Origin: Cupriavidus neocaledonicus
GTDB lineage: Bacteria; Pseudomonadota; Gammaproteobacteria; Burkholderiales; Burkholderiaceae
Length of the DNA stretch: 49,364 nucleotides
Direction of reading: 5' to 3'
NCBI RefSeq assembly: GCF_000372525.1
Contig: NZ_AQUR01000070.1
Span: 1-49,364 of the forward strand
Position 1 is the first letter of the stretch, and each line of letters starts with the position of its first letter. The position numbers were made by a program, and so were the translations under genes. The notes below the pieces were generated by a model. That model was given only the letters and a program-made list of their open reading frames with translations. It did no database searches and had not been told where the DNA came from. Positions 48,894 to 49,364 of the stretch are shown here, in pieces.

Positions 48894-49364
48894 ATGGCGG
48901 TAATTGAAACCAAGCTGAACGCCCGCTCCGAGTCGTTCAGGACCAATGCGCAGGCAATGCAGGATCTGGTTGCCGACCTGCAGCAAAAGATCGCGAAGCT
49001 GGCCGAAGGCGGCGGCGCGGCCGCGCGCGACAAGCACCTGGCACGCGGCAAGCTGCTGCCGCGCGAGCGCGTGCAGCAGCTGCTCGACCCCGGCACGCCG
49101 TTCCTGGAGCTGTCGCAGCTGGCCGCGTACGACATGTACGACGATGCCGCGCCCGGCGCCGGCATCATCACCGGCATCGGCCGCGTCGCCGGCCAGGAAT
49201 GCGTGATCGTCTGCAACGACGCCACCGTCAAGGGCGGCACGTATTACCCGATGACGGTCAAGAAGCATGTGCGCGCGCAGGAGATCGCCGAGGAAAACCA
49301 CCTGCCGTGCATCTACCTGGTCGACTCGGGCGGCGCCAACCTGCCCAACCAGGACGAGGTCTTC
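48894..49364 (+). CDS. liuB: Methylcrotonyl-CoA carboxylase carboxyltransferase (beta) subunit, 3' truncated by window
   Basis: The first 157 residues of an acyl-CoA carboxylase carboxyltransferase. The segment [18 protein letters not shown], the [12 protein letters not shown] block, and [18 protein letters not shown] followed by the [19 protein letters not shown] block are distinctive of methylcrotonyl-CoA carboxylase beta rather than propionyl-CoA carboxylase. It catalyses the transfer of carboxybiotin to 3-methylcrotonyl-CoA in leucine breakdown. The remainder (about 380 residues in the family) lies beyond the window. Co-transcribed with the acyl-CoA synthetase. Confidence 0.9.
   Translation, partial: MAVIETKLNARSESFRTNAQAMQDLVADLQQKIAKLAEGGGAAARDKHLARGKLLPRERVQQLLDPGTPFLELSQLAAYDMYDDAAPGAGIITGIGRVAGQECVIVCNDATVKGGTYYPMTVKKHVRAQEIAEENHLPCIYLVDSGGANLPNQDEVF

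Overview
The window is a dense, high-GC (roughly 70%) chromosome segment with short intergenic gaps, many ATGA start/stop overlaps and no visible rRNA, tRNA, insertion sequence, prophage or CRISPR array. The gene content (second-type FtsK, MocR and LysR regulators, a liu-type acyl-CoA synthetase/methylcrotonyl-CoA carboxylase pair, DUF2970, a three-haem cytochrome partner gene) and the codon usage point to a betaproteobacterium of the Burkholderiales, most like Cupriavidus/Ralstonia. This assignment is inference from recognised families, not from a database search.

Layout. 1-2207: 3' part of an ftsK gene whose linker contains a perfect 9-bp tandem repeat, then a small cupin. 2220-5884 (minus): tightly overlapping LysR / FAD monooxygenase-like / CMD-domain / AhpD-like operon. 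6008-9006: a fused osmoprotectant-type ABC substrate-binding/permease protein without an ATPase gene, convergent with a MocR regulator (shared CTAG stop). 9190-12608: DUF2970 protein, three-haem cytochrome c and a Tat-exported spermidine-dehydrogenase-like flavoprotein. 12616-16051: acyltransferase and two outer-membrane proteins. 16188-29770: a long plus-strand gene train: formylglycine-generating enzyme, HAD lipoprotein, lipoprotein sulfatase, membrane/spermidine-synthase-like fusion, MoxR ATPase, DUF58, DUF4381, two VWA proteins and a BatD-like protein. 29824-32512: AspT-type exchanger and class II glutamine amidotransferase. 32594-35806 (minus): a second membrane/spermidine-synthase-like fusion and an exported isoaspartyl methyltransferase. 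35907-43140 (minus): an RpoD-type sigma factor followed by a DUF2760/Hsp70/Hsp70-DUF3731 trio. 43465-46766 (minus): Lrp regulator, cysteine-dioxygenase-like protein, orphan TolA-like protein, VOC protein, TetR regulator. 47114-end: acyl-CoA synthetase and the start of a methylcrotonyl-CoA carboxylase beta subunit (leucine/isovalerate catabolism).

How parts work together. The most distinctive block is 16188-29770, where a sulfatase, its likely activating enzyme and a HAD phosphatase (all envelope proteins) lead directly into a MoxR/VWA chaperone-like module, joined by a 4-nt overlap between the spermidine-synthase-like gene and moxR. The second is the Hsp70 trio behind an rpoD gene. The third is a pair of identical-format inverted repeats (TTGAG-N5-CTCAA) in the tetR/acyl-CoA synthetase divergent region, a good candidate operator pair for the liu-type pathway.
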